A stretch of DNA of 64,000 nucleotides. Origin: Viridibacillus sp050278625 (GTDB lineage Bacteria > Bacillota > Bacilli > Bacillales_A > Planococcaceae). The notes beneath the pieces are model-generated. The model did not search any database and was not told the DNA's origin. It saw only the letters and a list, made by a program, of their open reading frames with translations. Position numbers and translations under genes: made by a program. This document shows, in pieces, positions 63,818 through 64,000 of the stretch (the stretch's first letter is position 1; every line of letters starts with the position of its first letter). The DNA is taken from the NCBI RefSeq assembly GCF_050278625.1, contig NZ_JBNNTI010000013.1, positions 22,439 through 86,438 of the forward strand. Reading direction: 5' to 3'.

Positions 63818-64000
63818 ATGGACAATATTACACGAAAAACATCATTTGGACAATGGTTTTTACCCATAAATCTTCAACTTTTTGAAGAAAACGTGAAAAC
63901 GATGCAATTAGATGCTTATACGAAAAAACTTACGACGGATTCATTCTTAAAATTACTGCTTTTTGCGCAGCTACAGGAAACAGAAAGTCTGCACGCGCTG
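63745..64000 (+). mobile_element. Left end of an IS4-family insertion sequence (cut by window)
   Basis: Carries a transposase start at 63818. The left boundary is only estimated, since the right terminal repeat is outside the window. Confidence 0.6.
63818..64000 (+). CDS. IS4-family transposase, N-terminal part
   Basis: 61 codons to the window edge: MDNITRKTSFGQWFLPINL, then LTTDSFLKLLLFAQLQETESLHAL, typical of the DUF4372 N-terminal domain of IS4-family DDE transposases. AAAGGA lies before ATG 63818. The catalytic domain lies beyond the window, so activity cannot be judged. Confidence 0.85.
   Translation, partial: MDNITRKTSFGQWFLPINLQLFEENVKTMQLDAYTKKLTTDSFLKLLLFAQLQETESLHAL

Overview
The window is a 64 kb piece of a low-GC Gram-positive chromosome from an endospore former. 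It carries gpr, spoIIP, yqfC and yqfD, competence genes comEA/EB/EC, a CIRCE-controlled heat-shock operon and a single-chain glycyl-tRNA synthetase under a glycine T-box. Gene order follows the Bacillus subtilis yqeG-to-zur region almost gene for gene. The AT-rich coding, single-chain GlyQS, unusual YqfQ repeat protein and the intergenic repeats suggest a Bacillaceae/Planococcaceae member of the Lysinibacillus/Solibacillus/Ureibacillus type; the genus is an inference.

Layout. 1-9650: psd, then the tightly packed yqeG-yqeH-aroE-yhbY-nadD-yqeK-rsfS-yqeM run (ribosome assembly, shikimate and NAD synthesis), then comEA-comEB-comEC, with comEC broken by a one-base frameshift. 9661-12242: yqzM, holA, a 1 kb gene-poor stretch with two copies of a dispersed repeat and a decayed small membrane protein, and rpsT. 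12400-18023: gpr, spoIIP, lepA, a small coiled-coil gene and hemW. 18078-25991: CIRCE, hrcA-grpE-dnaK-dnaJ-prmA-rsmE-mtaB. 26184-30725 is less conserved: a cupin protein, a dead short-chain dehydrogenase, deoC, rpsU and a UbiB-family kinase. 30847-41404: nfeD-floA-(unknown)-yqfC-yqfD-phoH-pgpH-ybeY-dgkA-cdd-era-recO. 41420-44970: tandem repeats, glyQS with T-box leader, ccpN and ppsR. 45203-52528: dnaG-rpoD, an unknown membrane protein, an acyl-CoA dehydrogenase, cccA, trmK and yqfO. 52600-59416: repeats, ispH, the repeat protein yqfQ/vrrA, cshB, nfo, yqfT and the zinc operon zurA-zurM-zur behind a Zur box. 59420-64000 is an accessory end: a small inverted-repeat element, an excalibur protein, a frameshifted gene, TetR and TrmB regulators, a TSUP transporter and the start of an IS4-family transposase.

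Most of the window is housekeeping. No phage, CRISPR array, defence system or biosynthetic cluster was seen. The most unusual signals are: (i) two sporulation genes, spoIIP and yqfC, whose ribosome-binding sites lie in the 3' arm of a strong hairpin with a sigma-E-like -10 box in its loop; (ii) two separate intergenic arrays with the same 21-bp period; (iii) a tandem pair of a 130-bp dispersed repeat; (iv) a vrrA-type coding tandem repeat; (v) a small coiled-coil gene with no standard start codon next to its Shine-Dalgarno; and (vi) several single-base frameshifts, comEC being the most consequential.
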